NCBI GenBank assembly: GCA_027422505.1
Contig: JAPQWV010000002.1
Coordinates: forward strand, 26,762,501 to 26,826,500
Length of the DNA stretch: 64,000 bases
Reading direction: 5' to 3'
Source of the DNA: Craterostigma plantagineum
Taxonomy: Eukaryota > Streptophyta > Magnoliopsida > Lamiales > Linderniaceae
Made by a program: the position numbers and the translations under genes. How positions within the stretch are numbered: position 1 is the first letter of the stretch; the number at the start of each line of letters is the position of its first letter. Positions 60,027-64,000 of the stretch are shown one piece after another. Under the pieces are notes generated by a model that did no database searches, was not told the origin of the DNA, and was given only the letters and a program-made list of their open reading frames with translations.

Positions 60027-61434
60027 TTAGGAAGGCTGATTTGACGTCAAGTTGAAATACTTGTAGTTCTAGTTGTGCCGCAAGAGCAAGTACTAGCCGA
60101 ATAGTTTCCATTCGAACAACAGGCGCAAAAGTCTCGTTGAAGTCCACTCCTGGTTGTTGAGCGAAACCCTTTGCAACGAGTCGAGCCTTATGTTTCTGTA
60201 TGCTTCCATCTTCGAGCAGTTTCGTTTTAAAAATCCATTTGAGACCAATTATATCTTTATGCTCCGGCAGGTCCACCAATTCCCAAGTTTTGTTCTTTTC
60301 GATCATTGCGATTTCTTCTTCCATAGCCTTTATCCAAACTTCTTGTTTTGCCGCAACTTCAAAGCTACTGGGCTCAACTGTGGAGAAAGCAACTTCGCAA
60401 GTTTGATAAATATTTCTTAAAGAGCGAGTTTTTCTTACCGGCGAATCTGAGTTTTCTCCTCCGGAATTTGATAAAGAAGGTCCAGGACTTTGAGGTGGAG
60501 TTGCTACTACATTTTCTTCTTCGCCATTGGTTGGTTCAAAAAATTCATTTGGAGAAAATTGTTGTGAGGAATTTTCTCCCCAACTCCATTGAGCCATTTC
60601 ATCAAATATTACATCTCTCGAAATAACGAGCTTGCAATTTAGAGGATTATAAAGGCGATAGCCTTTGGACTCATCGCTGTAGCCAATAAATATGAGTTTT
60701 TCACCTTTTGTGTCGAGCTTGTCTCGATTTGGAGCTGAGATATGTGAATACGCAATGCTACCAAAAATCTTCAAATGATCAACCACGGGTTTCCTCTTGT
60801 GCCAAGCTTCAAAAGGCGTTTTGTTCCGTACAGCTTTCATCGGACACCTGTTCAAAATATAAATAGAAGTATGAACAGCCTCAGCCCAGAAATTTTTAGG
60901 TAATCCTTTGCCGATCATCATGCTCCTTGACATTTCTGCGATTGTGCGATTTTTCCTTTCGGCGACTCTGTTCTGTTGAGGACTTCTTCGAACCGTGAGT
61001 TGCCTCTGAATACCATTTTCCTTACAATATTCCATGAACGGATGATATATAAATTCTCCTCCTCGATCCGTTCTGAGTGTCTGAATTTTATATTGACTCT
61101 GTTTCTCGACAAGAGCCTTAAACTTCAGAAAAGTCGCAAACGCTTCGGATTTTTCATTTAGAAAATAAACCCACATCATCCTTGTAAAATCATCAACAAA
61201 CAGAATGAATTATTTTTTGTTACCGAGAGATGGAGTTCTCGTCGGTCCCCAGATATCCGCATGAACAAGTTCTAGCGGTTCCTTCGCTCGTTTTGGAAAC
61301 GGAAGTCGATGCATTTTGCCATATACGCATCCTTCACAAATTTCTGTTTGTTGATCAATATTTGGTAGGCCTATCACCATATTCTTTTGCTTGAGCAGCA
61401 TCAGCCCCTTGCCGTTGAGATGTCCGTATCTCAA
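59977..61434 (-). pseudogene. Copia integrase and start of reverse transcriptase, one stop
   Basis: GAG-pre-integrase region (RYGHLNGKGLMLLKQK), then ICEGCVYGKMHRLPFP. The catalytic triad residues lie in HADIWGP, TDRGGEF and SPQQNRVAERKN. The domain is interrupted by a single in-frame TAA at 61210-61212; the frame is the same on both sides. The C-terminal part and the beginning of RT follow ([53 protein letters not shown]). The frame is lost at about 60015. Confidence 0.88.
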
Positions 61435-61454
61435 ATGCCAAAGTTGAGATTGTT

Positions 61455-62225
61455 CTAGATTTTTCCCTTGAACGCCACTTTCTCTTGAAGAGGGATGATC
61501 ATTGGAAACACTTTGTTTGGACTCCTAGGAACATAAGCAATAGTATTATTGCTTTTCTTATCAAAAATTCTGCATTTTCCATCGTAAAAAAATACCGAAT
61601 ATCCCTTCTCCAATAATTGTCCAACACTAAGAAGATTGCTCGTAAGATTTGGCACATAAAGAACTCCATGAATGAGCTTTTCGTTACCTTCTTTAGTTTG
61701 GACTGCAATGGTTCCCTTTCCTTCAGCCTTGTGTAGCTTACCATCGCCGAGTTTAACCTCCGACGAAAATTTTTGATCAAGCTCAACGAACAACGTCCTT
61801 TCTCCGGTCATATGGCTGCTACACCGGCTGTCCAAATACCACATACATGATGGTTGATGTTGATCCGTCATGCAAGAAAACAATTGCTCTCCTGCGGCTT
61901 TGCTGAAATGTGCTTCATTTTTCTCCGACTTTTGTTGATACAAACAGTCTCTTTGAGAATGGTTGGCGTTTTGGCACTTCTTGCACTTGAATCGACAATC
62001 TTTTGTTTCGTGATTTGTTTTCTTGCAAATTAGGCAGCCGACTTGTTGATTTGAGTTTCCACCATTAGGCCTAAATTGACTCGGATGGCCCCGTCCTCTT
62101 CCTCTCGTATGATTTGAACCGCCTCTTCCTTTATAATGCCATGAATTATTTTTGGTTCCTTGCATGTTCATCTTGGAGTCAAACGCTTGCTCCAGGGATT
62201 GATTTGAGGATTTGTTGATCTTCAT
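61455..62225 (-). pseudogene. Copia zinc knuckle and protease, active-site change
   Basis: A CCHC-like knuckle (CLICKKTNHETKDCRFKC) is followed by the aspartic protease, where the catalytic motif reads LDSRCSSHM. The expected Asp-Ser-Gly is Asp-Ser-Arg, which should abolish protease activity. The later VGQLLEKGYSVFFYDGKCRI block is typical of copia. The frame joins gag through a shift near 62210 and the integrase through one near 61480. Confidence 0.85.
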
Positions 62226-62862
62226 GAACTTGTAATGAGCTTGTTAGTTCACGAAAAGTGAACTTGGTCAGGTCCTTCGACTCTTCGATGGCGGCGACGA
62301 TATAGTCGTATTTAGAGGGAAGACTCCTTAGAACTTTTTGGACAATCTTCTTCTCTTCAATAGTATCTCCAAGGCTTCTGATTTGATTAACGATCTCAGC
62401 AACTCGAGTGAGATAGACTTGCATGGCTTCGTTGTCTTTTTTCGCCAAGTTATCGAAATCTCTCCAAAGATATTGGAGTTTGATTGACGTAACCTTTTCG
62501 TTTCCTTGAAAACCTTCTTTGAGAATATCCCATGCTTCTTTGGATTTTTTAATGCCATGAATTCTGGGATAGATGGTTTTGCTTATACCTTGTTGGATGA
62601 ACCTTAGAGCGCTAGCATCCTTCTTCCGATTTTTGTTGTACTCTTTTTCTTGTGCGTCTGTCCATTCTTCTTCATCGGAGGACTCGCCTTCATCTACTTT
62701 GGGTGGTGGCTCGGCATACGTTTCTTCAATAACCTCCCATAAATCTTGGGAGATAAATAATGTTTCCATTTGACTACACCAGTAGTCGAAATTTTCTCCG
62801 TCAAAGATTGGAACTTGATTCGGAGTGTAAGAAAACATAGTCGTCACTTGATTTAAAGCCAT
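62179..62862 (-). pseudogene. Copia gag
   Basis: Starts at the ATG at 62862 (MALNQVTTMFSYTPNQVPIF). It has the UBN2/Retrotran_gag_2 features: FDGENFDYWCSQMETLFIS, then AWDILKEGFQGNEKVTSIKL and SLPSKYDYIVAAIEE. The frame shifts near 62210 before the zinc knuckle. About 110 residues of acidic linker (EGESSDEEEWTDAQEKEY) are typical of this family. Confidence 0.88.
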
Positions 62863-63058
62863 CTCACGTAGTATACGAGTGCTCTAGGATAAAGTTGCGA
62901 TCTTTAGAAAAATGATGCGTGCTTGTGAAAAAAAAACACTCTGCTATGGAAACTTCACGTGATGTTTTGGTGAGAGATAGGAGTGGTTGACGAGTGTGTA
63001 TATGTGAGGGTGAAATCGAATGCTAGCTTTCAATTTTTATTTTTTTTATTTCTCCAAA

Positions 63059-63070
63059 GCTCTGATACCA
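63059..63070 (-). other. Primer binding site of the copia element
   Basis: The minus strand reads TGGTATCAGAGC, complementary to the 3' end of plant initiator tRNA-Met, four bases inside the 5' LTR. Confidence 0.9.
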
Positions 63071-63074
63071 TAAT

Positions 63075-63353
63075 TGTTGGAGATAAAAGAGAGAAATAGA
63101 TGGAAATGAGTGCTGCGGCACTTTCTGATATATTATTGATTTGCTTACTACAAAGATGATTTTAAAGAGTACAAACATACAACATATATATAGCTACAAA
63201 TATGACAAGATAGTTGATATATTTGAAAAACATGGACGCATGTTTTCTTGGTTTCCTTGCTTTTTTGTCTACATAAATCTTTGTTTATGCCTCGTCTTGA
63301 TAATGTTTTTCAAATGTCTTGTTCACATGAAATATGATTTGCAAATTAGAACG
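63075..63353 (-). repeat. 5' LTR of the copia element, outer tip missing
   Basis: Matches the left LTR from TGTTGGAGATAAAAGA to CAAATTAGAAC, where the match ends abruptly; the last nine bases (TTTCTAACA on the plus strand) are replaced by GGAGTCGAAG. Confidence 0.88.
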
Positions 63354-64000
63354 GAGTCGAAGAAAATGGTAACAAAGAAGGCTGAAGGAAAATGGTAAGC
63401 TACACAAAAAGATTACGGTTATATCTGCTGTGAAAGAATCGAACGTGGGTACTTGGAATATTTAAATTTATGAGTGTTAGGTCGTTTGGAGCTGTTACGA
63501 GGTTTTGTTCTTGACAGAGAAAAGATGCCTTCTTTTTGCTTTCTATAGAAGATATATGAAAGTTTTTCTCACACCAACACTCAATATCTTTTTCTATCGA
63601 TTGATCATTTCTTACATCCATGCAAAGCTATTTATAATACAACACACAACTACTACATGCCAAAGAACAACTCACATAAATGATAAAGTCAAAGATAACA
63701 TACGACTAAGTAGCCTTTTGCAATCCAAGTAATGATCTCCTTTGTCTTCTTCTTTAATCTTTCTTCCTAAAAATCGTACCATTGAAATTAATTGTATTCT
63801 TTGTATTCTTCCTCAGATTTTCCAAGATATCTTGCGGCTCCTTTTTCTTATTTTCTGCTTTTTTTTTTTATTTTATTTTTCATTTTGCTTTTAGCTTACT
63901 CAACAATTTCATTCATCTCTATCTCAATCTCAATTCTCAACTAGAGAGAAAATTTATCACATCGTATTTATTTTTCTTGCCCTGACAAGCAGCAAAAAAT
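63354..64000. other. Sequence right of the copia element, no gene seen
   Basis: AT-rich DNA with T-rich runs (63860-63885). The frames at 63400-63621 and 63505-63732 look like chance. Nothing recognisable. Confidence 0.4.

Larger units (their letters stand above)
58547..63353 (-). mobile_element. Ty1/copia LTR retrotransposon, decayed, 5' LTR tip lost
   Basis: About 4.8 kb in minus orientation, with the copia order gag, protease, integrase, reverse transcriptase, RNase H. Short LTRs of 304 bp (left) and about 279 bp (right). A PBS for initiator tRNA-Met and a polypurine tract are present. The right, 5' LTR lacks its last nine bases (the TGTTAGAAA start), and no target duplication can be found, so the outer end was deleted together with the flank. 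The coding region has several frame changes and in-frame stops. The LTR pair still differs at only about four positions apart from repeat-length changes, so the insertion is fairly recent. Confidence 0.93.

Overview
The window is nuclear DNA of a flowering plant, most likely a core eudicot. The evidence is genes with many short introns bounded by GT-AG sites, AT-rich intergenic DNA, plant-only protein families (type-A response regulator, BOP/NPR5, Pol V subunit NRPE5, ERD15, MORN-type PIP5K) and two plant LTR retrotransposons. I cannot name the species from the sequence.

Layout, left to right. (1) 1-4256, minus: 5' part of the organellar DNA gyrase B gene, which runs off the left edge. (2) 4591-17601: a 13-kb Ty3/gypsy element of the Tat/Retand type with two LTRs, a 5-bp target duplication, a frameshifted gag-pol with a second RNase H, a tandem-repeat spacer, and two paralogous, intron-containing genes on the antisense strand, each with its own TATA box. 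It lies in the short region between the divergent GYRB and PIP5K genes. (3) 18333-21156, plus: a MORN-repeat phosphatidylinositol-4-phosphate 5-kinase. (4) 22100-30629, plus: ferredoxin-dependent glutamate synthase in 32 exons. (5) 34029-35222, plus: type-A cytokinin response regulator. (6) 35520-37063, plus: RNA polymerase V subunit 5, with a putative MITE and a 17-G run in intron 1. (7) 37510-39985, plus: L-galactono-1,4-lactone dehydrogenase. (8) 40259-40635, minus: a 61-residue CYSTM-type protein in three tiny exons. (9) 41934-44208, minus: BLADE-ON-PETIOLE (BTB-ankyrin). (10) 44209-48826: 4.6 kb with no gene I can support. (11) 48827-51274, minus: Golgi methyltransferase of the PMT7 type. 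(12) 51791-52870: a putative inverted-repeat element. (13) 53144-53437, plus: a small unknown protein. (14) 55244-55729, plus: ERD15-like PAM2 protein. (15) 56339-58331, minus: S-formylglutathione hydrolase. (16) 58547-63353, minus: a decayed Ty1/copia element that has lost the tip of its 5' LTR.

The host genes are not a pathway cluster. Several are housekeeping genes of organelles and primary metabolism (gyrase, Fd-GOGAT, GLDH) next to regulators of development and signalling. All coding exons I could join are open and bounded by GT-AG, whereas both retrotransposons carry many small indels and stops. The most unusual structure is the pair of related antisense, spliced genes inside the gypsy element. 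Next are the insertion of that element into a divergent promoter region, with its 3' LTR promoter pointing at PIP5K, and the excess of frameshifts in an element whose LTRs still differ by only about 1.2 percent.
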